A stretch of 64,000 nt of DNA from Chloracidobacterium sp. (GCA_016711345.1 JADJTD010000001.1:2542001-2606000), one strand, 5' to 3'; shown: positions 52,231 through 61,127, numbered from the stretch's first letter. Made by a program: numbers and translations. The notes: generated from the sequence alone by a model not told the origin.

Positions 52231-52824
52231 ATGAACAGGATAAAAAATTTATTGGCAGTAAGTATATTTTCGCTTTTGATTTTGGGCATACCGGCGCTTG
52301 CTTCAGCTCAGTCGAGAGATCGTGATTATGACGATGACGACAATCGTTATGGCAATTACGGCGGCTATAACAATGGCGGTTATAACAACGGCAACTACGG
52401 CAACTCGCGTTCGGCGATCCGCGACCTCAAGCGTCACGCCAAGGATTTTCAGCGGCAGCTTGACCGCGACCTCGACAACAGCCGCTACAACGGCACACGT
52501 CGCGAAGATCAAATGAATGAGATCGCCGAACGGTTCAAAGATGCCGTCAACGATCTCAACAACAATGGTTATAATAACGACCGCAATGGCAACAATCGAA
52601 ACAACACCGAATTAAGACGTGTTTTCGACCTCGCTAATCAGATCGACCGCACGATCTCTCGCTCGAATATTAGTTCGAACAGCCGCAACATTTGGTCGGG
52701 AATTCGCAACGACCTTCAGGCGCTCGGTTACAATAATCGACGCGGTGGCTCGAACAGCGGCGGATACGGAAATGGACGCGGTAATAATGGCCAGTACAAC
52801 AAGCCGACTTGGTGGCCTTTTTAA
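52231..52824 (+). CDS. secreted Asn/Gly/Tyr/Arg-rich protein
   Basis: 197 residues from ATG 52231, with GGGAG upstream; an in-frame ATG at 52168 overlaps the promoter and is rejected. Signal peptide about 1-27 (PALASAQ). Then a low-complexity stretch NRYGNYGGYNNGGYNNGNYG, a helical middle (AIRDLKRHAKDFQRQLDRDL, ELRRVFDLANQIDRTISRSN) and a Gly/Asn-rich end with the aromatic terminus PTWWPF. Such proteins recur in Pyrinomonadaceae genomes as far as I recall; role unknown. Expression is likely sigma-54-dependent. Not the same family as the protein at 27890, though both are rich in Asn/Tyr. Confidence 0.8.
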   Translation: MNRIKNLLAVSIFSLLILGIPALASAQSRDRDYDDDDNRYGNYGGYNNGGYNNGNYGNSRSAIRDLKRHAKDFQRQLDRDLDNSRYNGTRREDQMNEIAERFKDAVNDLNNNGYNNDRNGNNRNNTELRRVFDLANQIDRTISRSNISSNSRNIWSGIRNDLQALGYNNRRGGSNSGGYGNGRGNNGQYNKPTWWPF

Positions 52825-52844
52825 TGGATTGAATTAAGACTCAT

Positions 52845-52877
52845 AAAAAGCCTGCGTCCAAACGATGCAGGCTTTTT
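52845..52877 (+). terminator. rho-independent terminator
   Basis: Arms AAAAAGCCTGC (52845-52855) and GCAGGCTTTTT (52867-52877) with an 11-base loop; the T tract is part of the right arm. It lies 20 bases after the stop. Confidence 0.88.
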
Positions 52878-52946
52878 CGTTTAGAGTTCCGCCTTTAGGC
52901 GGTCTTTTGGGTTAAAATTAGCCAACTAAAGTCGGTACCAGAACAT

Positions 52947-53780
52947 ATGCCCGGAACGCTCTACTTAGTTGCAACACCGATCGGAAATCTGCAGGACATA
53001 ACTTTTCGCGCTCTCGAAACGCTCCGTACTGTAGATCTCATCGCATGCGAAGATACACGCCACACTCGCAATCTGCTCAATCATTTTGATATTTCCAATC
53101 GAACGATCAGCTATCACGAACACAATGAGCATGAACGTGCAGAGGAGCTTGCCGACCGTCTGATACAAGGCGAATCGATAGCTATCGTGTCTGACGCCGG
53201 AACGCCGGGCATCTGCGATCCAGCATTTCGTATCGTTCAGCGTGCGATCGAGGTTGGAGCGACGGTCATTTCGATTCCTGGAGCCGTCGCATTTATCAAC
53301 GCCGCTGTCGCATCCGGCATTGCAACAGACTCGCTGTTCTTTGGCGGCTTCTTACCTGCAAAAAAAGGCGAGCGGCGAAAGCGGCTGGAAGAAGTGCGTG
53401 ACATTCCCGCGACGCTTGTTTTCTACGAAGCTCCACATCGTCTTGCTAAGTCCTTGGCGGATTGTTGTGCGATTCTTGGCGACCGGCAGGCATGTATTGC
53501 ACGTGAACTAACCAAACTCCACGAAGAGATCGCTCGCGGCTCACTGACAGACCTCGCCGAAAAATATTCCTCTGCAAGTGTTCGCGGCGAGATCGTTCTT
53601 GTCATAGATCGTGCCGGAAAAACCGAAGCAATTACTGCCAAACCCACTTCGCTTAGTGAGCGCGTTCTTGAACTTGAAAATGAGGGAAGCGACCGTAAAA
53701 CCGCACTTAAAAAAGCCGCAAAAGAATTTGGCCTTGCCAAATCCGAAGCTTACCGCATTCTCGAATCCGCAAAAAAATAG
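52947..53780 (+). CDS. rsmI: 16S rRNA (cytidine1402-2'-O)-methyltransferase
   Basis: 277 residues. GTLYLVATPIGNLQDITFRA, CEDTRHTRNLL, AIVSDAGTPGICDP, IPGAVAFINAAVASG and ARELTKLHEEIARG are the RsmI landmarks. It is a tetrapyrrole-methylase-fold enzyme that modifies C1402 in the ribosomal decoding centre. The C-terminus (DRKTALKKAAKEFGLAKSEAY) is the usual helical tail. Confidence 0.96.
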   Translation: MPGTLYLVATPIGNLQDITFRALETLRTVDLIACEDTRHTRNLLNHFDISNRTISYHEHNEHERAEELADRLIQGESIAIVSDAGTPGICDPAFRIVQRAIEVGATVISIPGAVAFINAAVASGIATDSLFFGGFLPAKKGERRKRLEEVRDIPATLVFYEAPHRLAKSLADCCAILGDRQACIARELTKLHEEIARGSLTDLAEKYSSASVRGEIVLVIDRAGKTEAITAKPTSLSERVLELENEGSDRKTALKKAAKEFGLAKSEAYRILESAKK

Positions 53781-53904
53781 CGGAACATTTCATCTTTCAC
53801 GGTGTCTAATAACTAGAATTTATTTTTGGCCAAAGCAACCATTTGGACTCTTCGTGTGTCTCTGTAGCAGACGAAAGAAAAATCTGACCTGAGGTATTCG
53901 CATT

Positions 53905-55271
53905 ATGAAAAAGATCATCCTCTCCGCGCTACTTGTACTCTCCATGTTTGCTCCTGTGCTGTTGATCTTACGTCCCGCATCGGTGACAGCTTGTCCGGTC
54001 AAGATGCCTGAAACACTCTTTCGCTTTATCGCAATAGCGATGCGATATACGCAGGGCTCTATCGCGGTTCTGAGGAACGAAAGGTAACTCATGAAGACGA
54101 CGAACAAACCCTTATTGAGATCAAGAAACATTTTGACATCTCATCGACATTGAAAGGCAAGGCAGTGAAGGGAGTTACTCTCCTTGACACTTACACCGAA
54201 TACGTCACTCGTAACGAGGGATTTGAAACCCTTGAGGAGGTCGATGCGGCACAAGTCGTTCCAGAGATCACTATCGATGATGGAGAAGATGTCGAACTAG
54301 CATCACGCACGTTAAAAGCCGGCGATACCGTACTGCTTTTCTTGCGCAACGATGACGAAACTAAGCGTCTTGAGCTTACAGACTGGCACGACGCCATGAA
54401 AAAACTGTCGCCTTCTGATCTGGCTGTCTATGAGGCGAGGATAAAGGAGCTTGCACCGATATTGGCTGCAGAGGAGCCTGATCCGGAAAAGATCGTGGAC
54501 TGGCTGGTACGCTGTGCAGAAGATCCTGCAACCCGTTGGGAAGGAACATCCGAACTAGAGAACAGCTTTCGGGAACTCGAAAATAAGCTGAAACGCGAAG
54601 CAGAACAAAAGGCAAAGTTTGAAAAAGGTGAAGACCTCAAAACTGAATTTCGGTTTTATTACTCTCAGGCTAAGGCCGAGTATGCAGAAGCTGCCAATGA
54701 ATATCATAAGCAGACCCTTGCCAATCTTTTACTCAACAATGAGTTCCAATCAGCGCCAAAACGTCCAGGGCAAGACGGCTTTGTTCGTGGCGACAGCGAA
54801 CTCATACAGCTTGTTTCCCGCTGGGCTGATGATCGAATCGCCTTGGTGTTTATGAACCGGCTTCGCGGCGGAACTTATTCACCGGGGGAAATTGCAGACC
54901 TGATGGATAGCATTGCCTCTATTCTCAAGGACGATGAACTCAAGGAAATGTTAGATAGTTATCGGGATCATATGTACCAAAAAGGTGATGATGAAGTCGA
55001 CGAATCAGACATCGAAGATGTGGAGGAAGCTGATGACGTTGAAGAAGCGGTTGATACTGAAAAGCCTGCTGCTGGTTTAACTGCTGGTTCTGCTGACACA
55101 AAAGCTGAACCTGCTGATCAGACAGACACAGAGGAAATTGCGAAAAGACGACCTATGACTTTCAATGAGTATCGGACGAAGATGATTAATAAATTCCTGC
55201 TCAGAGCAGATGAGGTGTTGACCAACCCCGAAGCCCTCATTAGTGAATCGAATAAAAAAGAGGAGCGATAA
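53905..55271 (+). pseudogene. secreted protein gene with a single frameshift
   Basis: The ATG at 53905 begins a signal peptide (MKKIILSALLVLSMFAPVLL) and continues to ...TACPVKMPETL, then this frame ends at 54087. The frame +2 relative to it is open from 54012 to the TAA at 55271 and carries on as SLYRNSDAIYAGLYRGSEER and then HFDISSTLKGKAVKGVT. One lost base near 54014-54020 joins them into about 455 residues. The rest is charged and helical, with an acidic stretch (DDEVDESDIEDVEEADD) and no known domain. It is either a recent mutation or a sequencing error, as the downstream 1,250 bases are intact. The TTG at 54150 is an unlikely true start. Confidence 0.8.
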
Positions 55272-55286
55272 GCTCCCCTTTTTATT
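55255..55286. terminator. bidirectional terminator between convergent genes
   Basis: GGAGC (55262-55266) and GCTCC (55272-55276) with a five-base loop; followed by CCTTTTTATT on the plus strand and by TCTTTTTTATT on the minus strand. It serves both the frameshifted gene and the M28 peptidase gene. Confidence 0.8.
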
Positions 55287-55287
55287 G

Positions 55288-56919
55288 TTAGCGTTGAGTT
55301 AATTCCGGTGGAAGTTGCTTATCGACCTTTGGACGTTCTTTGAGATCGGCCAATTTCAAGAGCGTAACAAATATTGTCCGCGTGATCTTTTCCATTTTGT
55401 TGTAGTCGATTTTGTCTGCGTGATCACCCGGCTGGTGGTAATCTTCGTGAACTCCGCTGAACCAGAACGCGACCGGAATGCCTTTGACGGCGTAGTGAAA
55501 ATGATCTGAACGGAAAAAGAACTTTTCTGTATCGTTCGGGTCGTCGTATTTGTAATCGTAACCCATATTCAGGTAACCGGAATTTGCACCTTTTATAACT
55601 GAGCCGAGAGTCGAGCTCATCATTTCAGAACCGATAACATAGGTCGAATTCTCATCCGTCAGCGCTTTGTTTTTTGGATTGGTATCTCCGGCTTTTCGGC
55701 TGCGGCCGATCATGTCAATATTGAGCTGGGCGATGACATTTTTGATATCGACGGTCGGGAACTTATTAAAATATTCAGCGCCCCACAAACCCTTTTCTTC
55801 ACCCGCGTGCCAGACAAATAGCACCGAGCGTTTTGGCCGTTTCGGAGTCTTTGCAAGTGCCTCAGCTATCGATAACACAGCCACTGTGCCCGAACCATCG
55901 TCATCGGCACCGTTCCAGATCTTATCCGGCCCGCTGGCATTTGGGTTTGTGCCGACATGGTCATAGTGTGCGCCGATCGCGACCATCTCGTTCTTCAAAA
56001 CAGGGTCACTGCCTTCCCATACCGCAACCACGTTTTGCGTCCATTTTATTTCAACGTTGCTGGCTACGGTCATTGAGCCAGATTTGTTCAATGCAAATGC
56101 GGCCGCCGAATCCTTATTTGCCGATTCGCCGGCAAAGATAGCGTCGCCTACTTTGCTCGAAACCAGAACTACCGGAAAATCGTTCTGCTCCGCAGGAACA
56201 TCGCGCAATTTTTCCGGATAAGAAGTGCTGCGTCCAATAAAGTTTTTCAGTTGCGGCCAGACTTCTTGCGTTTGCGGCGATGCGACAAGGATCATGCCCT
56301 TTGCCCCGCTGCTTTTAGCGTAGGTCAGCGGGTCTGCCCAATCCGTTCCTTTTGTTCCTTTTAGATCATCTTCCGTAACTCCGGACGGCAGAGTGGTCGC
56401 TCTAGGACCGCGTGGAAAGCCTTGACCGTAGACGACGATGATCTTGTCTTTAACATCAACGCCCTTGTATGCATCGACACCCTTCGCTTTCACCATCCAT
56501 CCGTCGCGAACAAATACGAGTGCTGCATTAACCGAAGTGTTTCCCGATAATCGATAGAAGTCTTCAAGCAGCGCAAAATTCTGGCCGCCGATCTGGATCG
56601 TATTCTTAGCCGGGTCAACGGATTCTGACTTCAGCGCGATCTTTTGATAGAAAGTGCCGTTATCACCTGCCGGTTTGAAGCCCCATTTTGATAGGTTCAT
56701 CCCCATGAATTTTGCTACGATGTCGAGCCCACGCGACGGCGTATCGCGGCCCTCCATCTCGTCGGATGCAACAAAATAAAGATAATCGCTCAGTTGTTTT
56801 GCCGTCACGCCCTCGGCAATCTTCTTTTCTTCTGGAGTGACCTTGATCGCTGTTTGAGCAAACGCGGACTGGAACAGAAATGTCGCTAATAATAGAAATG
56901 CAAGTATATTTTTTTTCAT
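55288..56919 (-). CDS. M28 family metallopeptidase with PA-type insert
   Basis: 543 residues. Signal peptide about 1-21 (AFAQ). N-terminal region YLYFVASDEMEGRDTPSRG is typical of secreted M28 peptidases; the protease-associated-like insert spans about 130-310. Zinc ligands of the M28 site: H in GAHYDHVG, D in DDDGSG, E in HAGEEKGLWG, D in NIDMIGRS and H in SDHFHYAVKGIP. It is an exported aminopeptidase or carboxypeptidase. Convergent with the frameshifted gene. Confidence 0.92.
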   Translation of the reverse strand: MKKNILAFLLLATFLFQSAFAQTAIKVTPEEKKIAEGVTAKQLSDYLYFVASDEMEGRDTPSRGLDIVAKFMGMNLSKWGFKPAGDNGTFYQKIALKSESVDPAKNTIQIGGQNFALLEDFYRLSGNTSVNAALVFVRDGWMVKAKGVDAYKGVDVKDKIIVVYGQGFPRGPRATTLPSGVTEDDLKGTKGTDWADPLTYAKSSGAKGMILVASPQTQEVWPQLKNFIGRSTSYPEKLRDVPAEQNDFPVVLVSSKVGDAIFAGESANKDSAAAFALNKSGSMTVASNVEIKWTQNVVAVWEGSDPVLKNEMVAIGAHYDHVGTNPNASGPDKIWNGADDDGSGTVAVLSIAEALAKTPKRPKRSVLFVWHAGEEKGLWGAEYFNKFPTVDIKNVIAQLNIDMIGRSRKAGDTNPKNKALTDENSTYVIGSEMMSSTLGSVIKGANSGYLNMGYDYKYDDPNDTEKFFFRSDHFHYAVKGIPVAFWFSGVHEDYHQPGDHADKIDYNKMEKITRTIFVTLLKLADLKERPKVDKQLPPELTQR

Positions 56920-56933
56920 CTTTTATAGTTTCC

Positions 56934-56981
56934 GCCACAAAGCCATGAAGGATACAAACGTCTCTGCGCCTTCGTGGTGAA
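56934..56981. repeat. inverted repeat of the CACAAAG/CACGAAG type
   Basis: CCACAAAGCCATGAAGG (56934-56950) against GCGCCTTCGTGGTG (56967-56980); imperfect arms. It lies between the lpxI stop and the M28 gene start. Confidence 0.6.
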
Positions 56982-56994
56982 ATTCCCTTCCTAA

Positions 56995-57822
56995 CTACGC
57001 AAGTTTGTCCTGAATTGTTTCACGGCCCGAACCGACGATACAAATTTTGTTAGTGTTTGCGAGACTGAGCATTTCACCCCTGTCAAAAATTAGAGTTTTA
57101 TTGGAGGTTATTGAAAGGCAAGTAGCACCGGCGTCGATCATCGTTTTGATCGTTGGAACACCAACCACCGGAACGTCAAAACGCATATCCTGATCGGGTT
57201 TGGCGACCTTAACAACCGTGAGTTTTCCGTTGGCAAGTTCGCCGGCACGTTTGATCGTTGCGTCGGTTCCTTCCATCGCTTCGATCGCGACACATGCCTT
57301 TGCCCTGACAACGATCGTTTGGCCGAGGTCGAGCCGGGCGATCTCATCAGCGATGTGCAGACCGTATTCGATATTTTCATTTTCGGTGTCAGTTGGTTTT
57401 CGTTTTGTCAGAACGCCATCAGGGGCGAGCATGTCTTTGATAAAGTTTGTGGAATCGATCAGCTCGATACCTTCCTTCGCGAGTTCGTTCGCGATGCCGC
57501 CGATCAGTGCGTCGGTATTACGACGCGGCAGATTCCAAAGCATCTTGACCATTCGCAGATCAGGTATCGAGCCGGAAAAAATTTGAACGTGCTTGACCTG
57601 CCCGGCCATGATCGCGTGAGTTACGTCTTGGTTCTTAAAAAACGAGATCATTTTTCCAAGCTGTCCGATACCGACCCAAGTTACGTTTTCAGCGACTTTA
57701 TCGATGTTCGGATCGGTCTCTTCCCTGATCGCTACAACGGCGAGCGAAGCCCCAGCTTTTCTCGCTCCTTCGGCGACGAGAAAAGGGAACTGTCCGTTAC
57801 CTGCAATTAGGCCGTATCTCAT
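56995..57822 (-). CDS. lpxI: UDP-2,3-diacylglucosamine pyrophosphatase LpxI
   Basis: 275 residues. MRYGLIAGNGQFPFLVAEGA, VGIGQLGKMISFFK, VTHAIMAGQVKH, GLHIADEIARLDLGQTIVV and VVGVPTIKTMIDAGATCL match the LpxI (DUF1009) family. It releases lipid X from UDP-2,3-diacylglucosamine in lipid A synthesis, so the organism should have an outer membrane. It overlaps the GNAT gene by four bases. Confidence 0.92.
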   Translation of the reverse strand: MRYGLIAGNGQFPFLVAEGARKAGASLAVVAIREETDPNIDKVAENVTWVGIGQLGKMISFFKNQDVTHAIMAGQVKHVQIFSGSIPDLRMVKMLWNLPRRNTDALIGGIANELAKEGIELIDSTNFIKDMLAPDGVLTKRKPTDTENENIEYGLHIADEIARLDLGQTIVVRAKACVAIEAMEGTDATIKRAGELANGKLTVVKVAKPDQDMRFDVPVVGVPTIKTMIDAGATCLSITSNKTLIFDRGEMLSLANTNKICIVGSGRETIQDKLA

Positions 57823-58328
57823 AATTGCTTTTCGAAGAGGTTCAGGTCTTCGCCGTCGGGAGAACTGAATATCCGATCAAAATGAAACCCGAGTTTCTCG
57901 AGGAGTTTATCCGAAACGTCATTGTCCTGTGAAGTGATCGCCAAGACCTTGGTAAAGCCGAGCGTGTCACGTCCAAAATCCAAGACAGCATTTGCAGACT
58001 CAAATCCATAGCCTTTACCTTCAAATGCAGGCAAAAAAGCAAAGCCAACATCGCCGAACTCGAAATGGTCGCGCTTAACAAAACCGCAAACGCCAGCTGG
58101 TGTGTTGTCGCTTTTTAGTTCAACCGTATAAAGCCCGTAACCGTGATCGCAATAGCTTTGCCGATATCGTTTCTCAATAAACTCACGCGCTTGTTCAACA
58201 GACCTCACTTTGCGGTCGCCTATGTATTTGAGAAATTTGGGCGTATTGAGCAATTCAAAAATAAACTCCGCATCGATAGCGGAGTTTATTTCGCGCAAAA
58301 TGAGCCTTTCGGTTTCGAGTATCTTCAC
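57819..58328 (-). CDS. GNAT family N-acetyltransferase
   Basis: 169 residues in RimJ-like style: LETERLILREI, GVCGFVKRDHFEFGDVGFAF, GKGYGFESANAVLDFGRD, LGFTKVLAITSQDNDVSDKL. It uses acetyl-CoA to acetylate an unknown amine. It overlaps lpxI by four bases and follows the ferritin-like gene by four. Confidence 0.88.
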   Translation of the reverse strand: MKILETERLILREINSAIDAEFIFELLNTPKFLKYIGDRKVRSVEQAREFIEKRYRQSYCDHGYGLYTVELKSDNTPAGVCGFVKRDHFEFGDVGFAFLPAFEGKGYGFESANAVLDFGRDTLGFTKVLAITSQDNDVSDKLLEKLGFHFDRIFSSPDGEDLNLFEKQL

Positions 58329-58332
58329 GAGT

Positions 58333-58788
58333 CTATTCTTTAAATGGTTCCATCTCGCCCGGCTTGCGGAGCATCTTGTTGACCTCGTCGAGATGTAATT
58401 CCTCGAGCAGGATCATCTCGCGCGCATATTCTTCTAGCGAAACAGATTTGCCATCGGCAAGCTCAAGCAGTTCGCGATAAGCCGCGAGCGTCGATGTTTC
58501 CTGTTCCAGACTTTCGCGCAAAATGTCGCCGATGTCATGCTTTTCGGTTTCAAGCAACGGGCCGATCTTCAAAGACGGATGTCCGCCAAGCATCGTGACA
58601 AATTCGCCCGCCTTTCGTGCATGCATCAAGCTTTCATCACCGTTGCCCTGCAGCCAAGACACGATCGGTATCCGGTTATACCCAAAAACCATCAAAGCAT
58701 AATGCGTATAACGCACCACACCAGACAATTCCAACTCAAGGATCTTGTTTAAGACGTCTATCGCTTGTTGTTTTTCATTTTCGTTCAT
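58333..58788 (-). CDS. bacterioferritin-like ferritin-fold protein
   Basis: 151 residues, four-helix ferritin fold. Likely di-iron ligands: E20 (LELELSG), E52 with H56 (DESLMHARKA), E97 (LEQETST) and E130 with H132 (LLEELHLDE). It is somewhat like bacterioferritin/DUF455-type iron proteins; a haem Met is not certain. It overlaps the ParE toxin stop by four bases. Confidence 0.82.
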   Translation of the reverse strand: MNENEKQQAIDVLNKILELELSGVVRYTHYALMVFGYNRIPIVSWLQGNGDESLMHARKAGEFVTMLGGHPSLKIGPLLETEKHDIGDILRESLEQETSTLAAYRELLELADGKSVSLEEYAREMILLEELHLDEVNKMLRKPGEMEPFKE

Positions 58789-59093
58789 TCTTCAACTCCT
58801 CCGCCTAAAAAGGCTCCTCGCACGTGGGTCACCCGCACCTCGTTTCCAATAATATAAAACAAAACTCGATACCGGCCACTTATCATTTGTCGAAATTCAA
58901 TTCCAACTTCTGCGGTTTCAGGCGCAATTGGAAAGCGCAATGGAAAGAGCCGTAACTGATTTAGTATTTCGTCCCGAAGCCGAAGTGCCCAACTTTCCGC
59001 AACATCAACACCCCACTCTTCGCATCCCCATAGAAACGAGTCTACGATATCGGCTTCAGCAGTGGGCGAAATAATGACCGCAAATCTTTTCAT
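58785..59093 (-). CDS. RelE/ParE family toxin
   Basis: 102 residues. IISPTAEADIVDSFLWGCEEWG, RLRDEILNQLRLFPLRFP, GIEFRQMISGRYRVLFYIIG, VRVTHVRGAFLG are typical of ParE/RelE toxins. Start overlaps the antitoxin stop by four bases, and its stop overlaps the ferritin-like start by four. It may inhibit gyrase or cut mRNA; the subfamily is unsettled. Confidence 0.88.
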   Translation of the reverse strand: MKRFAVIISPTAEADIVDSFLWGCEEWGVDVAESWALRLRDEILNQLRLFPLRFPIAPETAEVGIEFRQMISGRYRVLFYIIGNEVRVTHVRGAFLGGGVEE

Positions 59094-59383
59094 TCATCGT
59101 CAGAGATATTGTGCTTTGCGAAAAACTCGTCGAAGAATTGTTCCGCAGGTCTATGCAGTCCCGCCTCAAAATCCGCCAAGCCTCGTCTAATCCCCTCAAT
59201 CGCTTCCCGCCGATCTTTTTCTCTCAAATAATCTTCGTAGCTTTCTGGATCCAAAACGACCATCTCAGCCTTCCCGTTGACAGTTAACACGATCGGCTCT
59301 CTAGTTTTTTTCAACTGCCGCATGAACTTCGAAGTGTCACGTTTGAATACACTCAGACTTTGGATATCGCGGGTGATTTTCAT
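59090..59383 (-). CDS. Phd/YefM family antitoxin
   Basis: 97 residues. The N-terminal DNA-binding region is SVFKRDTSKFMRQLKKTREP, followed by VLTVNGKAEMVVLDPESYED; the acidic C-terminus would bind and neutralise the toxin. First gene of an overlapping operon that runs to lpxI. Probably represses its own promoter. Confidence 0.88.
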   Translation of the reverse strand: MKITRDIQSLSVFKRDTSKFMRQLKKTREPIVLTVNGKAEMVVLDPESYEDYLREKDRREAIEGIRRGLADFEAGLHRPAEQFFDEFFAKHNISDDE

Positions 59384-59391
59384 ATCAAACC

Positions 59392-59418
59392 ATTGTACCA
59401 GAAAGTTGCTAAATTTAG
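59392..59418 (-). promoter_or_regulatory. possible toxin-antitoxin promoter and operator
   Basis: On the minus strand TACAAT (59392-59397) lies nine bases before the antitoxin ATG, and the perfect 10-bp palindrome CTAAATTTAG (59409-59418) sits in the spacer upstream. The transcript would be nearly leaderless. A Phd-type antitoxin binding this palindrome is inference. Confidence 0.4.
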
Positions 59419-59434
59419 TGCGAATTATGCAATG

Positions 59435-60166
59435 TTATTTCAAATACTCGAGAAAAACCCAATCAGTTTTTTGTGCTCGGATGTGACAGGTTGCACAAGA
59501 ACCCGTTGTTTCGCGCGATTGCAGCTTTAGATTGTCCTTACTTAAAACAAAGAACTCCCAGTCGTTAGTTTTGTCGCTAAAGCCATTCGCACGTTTTACC
59601 ATAGCTATGATCGCTTCGGGTGTTTTGTCGGTGCCAGTGTCATGTCTCTCTCGAACAAGAATAGAGCCAACCGGAAAGTTAGGGATTTGCTTTTTTATCT
59701 CAGAAAGGGCCAGGGCATTTGCATATACAATTCCCTCACTTTGCGAGCCATTTTCGGAGGTTACTACGGAGGCCGTCGGAGATTGTTTAACTGGATTTTC
59801 GACTTTAAGTGAATCTTTACGCTTGAATATTGATCCAATCTTACGACCGGCCTTCGAAAAAAAATATAAAAGATCTTTGTTCTGGCCTTCCGAACTGGAA
59901 GGCTCCATACCATCAATTATAAAAGTTCAACCGCCACCGGAAGCTCCGTCGATCGTGAAAGGGGCTTCATTCGGCGGAACTTTAAGCACCGATACGAAAT
60001 TAACTTTGATTGGCTCTTTTGTTACCTTGTTCCAGGTTCGGTAGCTCGAGATTTCTTCCAGTATCGGATCAGTCGCCTTAACCAATATCCTGTCGTCGGC
60101 ATAAAAAAACGCGATTCCGACAAGAAAGAATACTGAAAGCACAACAAACTTGGTATGTTTTTTCAT
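59435..60166 (-). pseudogene. cytochrome P460-like gene broken by an in-frame TGA
   Basis: The ATG at 60164-60166 begins a signal peptide (MKKHTKFVVLSVFFLVGIAF) and the P460 start SYRTWNKVTKEPIKVNFVSV. A TGA at codon 80 (59927-59929) stops it; the same frame then continues without interruption to 59435, with FPVGSILVRERH, NDWEFFVLSKDN and the haem c motif CATCH (GSCATCHIRAQKTDWVF). One base change would restore a 243-residue periplasmic haem protein. The ATG at 59908 alone would give a haem part without a signal peptide. Could be a pseudogene, a readthrough gene or a sequence error. Confidence 0.75.
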
Positions 60167-60187
60167 CGCATCTAGATGATAGCGCAC

Positions 60188-61117
60188 TTACGTGCCAGTT
60201 TGACCATTTTCTGTTTGTTGCCTTGCATGATACGACGAACGTGTCAGCGGCGACGATTCAACGTGCTTGAAGCCCATCGCCTCGCCGATCTTTTTCCACT
60301 CGGCAAACTCCTCGGGCGTGACGTAACGCTCGACAGGGAGGCGTTTTTCGTAAGGCTGCAGGTATTGACCGATGGTCATGATGTCACACGAAGCCTTGCG
60401 AAGGTCACGCATCAGGTCAACGACCTCTTCGAAAGTTTCACCAAGTCCTGCCATGATCCCGCTCTTGGTCAGCATCGCTGGTTGATTCGTGTCACGCCAG
60501 TGAGCTGCCCGGGTGAGCAGTTCCATCGATTGCTCGTAGATCGCATCGGGGCGAACGCGGCGATAGAGGCGAGCGATGGTTTCGGTGTTGTGGTTGAGAA
60601 CATCGGGCCGTGCTCGAAGGACGTTGTTCAGAGCTTCTTCGTTTCCGTTAAAATCGGGAATGAGCACTTCCACCTTGCATTCTGGATTCATCTCGCGCAC
60701 GCGGAAGATCGTCTCAGCCCAATGCTTCGAACCGCCGTCGGGCAGATCGTCGCGATTGACCGAAGTTATAACTGCATGTTTGAGATCGAGATGTTTTACT
60801 GCTTCGGCGACGTGGACAGGTTCTTGCGGATCGAGATCCATAGGCTTGCCCTTATTGACCGCACAAAATCCACAATGCCGCGTGCAAGTGTCGCCGCCGA
60901 GCATGAATGTTGCTGTTTTGTCCGTCCAGCATTCAAAAATATTCGGGCATTTTGCTTCCTGACAGACGGTGTGCAGATTTAGGCCCGAGATCAGATCGAG
61001 TACGGCGTTCTGATTACGCGGGTCGCCAAGCTTGATCTTGAGCCATTCAGGCTTTTTCAACCGCTCACGCTGTTTGCGGTTGAGAAAATTCTGAACTAAA
61101 ACCTTTTCTTCGATCAT
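60188..61117 (-). CDS. lipA: lipoyl synthase
   Basis: 309 residues from ATG 61115-61117 (MIEEKVLVQNF); the frame extends upstream into the repeat. Auxiliary cluster cysteines CQEAKCPNIFEC, radical SAM motif CTRHCGFCAV, then the C-terminal SPLTRSSYHA with the conserved Ser that holds the auxiliary cluster. It inserts two sulfur atoms into octanoyl groups to make lipoate. Likely with its own terminator-like repeat upstream. Confidence 0.96.
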   Translation of the reverse strand: MIEEKVLVQNFLNRKQRERLKKPEWLKIKLGDPRNQNAVLDLISGLNLHTVCQEAKCPNIFECWTDKTATFMLGGDTCTRHCGFCAVNKGKPMDLDPQEPVHVAEAVKHLDLKHAVITSVNRDDLPDGGSKHWAETIFRVREMNPECKVEVLIPDFNGNEEALNNVLRARPDVLNHNTETIARLYRRVRPDAIYEQSMELLTRAAHWRDTNQPAMLTKSGIMAGLGETFEEVVDLMRDLRKASCDIMTIGQYLQPYEKRLPVERYVTPEEFAEWKKIGEAMGFKHVESSPLTRSSYHARQQTENGQTGT

Positions 61118-61127
61118 AAAACTTATT

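Noticed and set aside
53905..54087. Independent 60-residue secreted peptide
   Set aside because: Its second half is out of frame with an evident continuation; it is better read as the 5' part of the frameshifted gene.
59927..59929. Selenocysteine codon in the P460-like gene
   Set aside because: The position is a Gly-rich linker, not an active site, and no SECIS-like hairpin or sel genes were seen.
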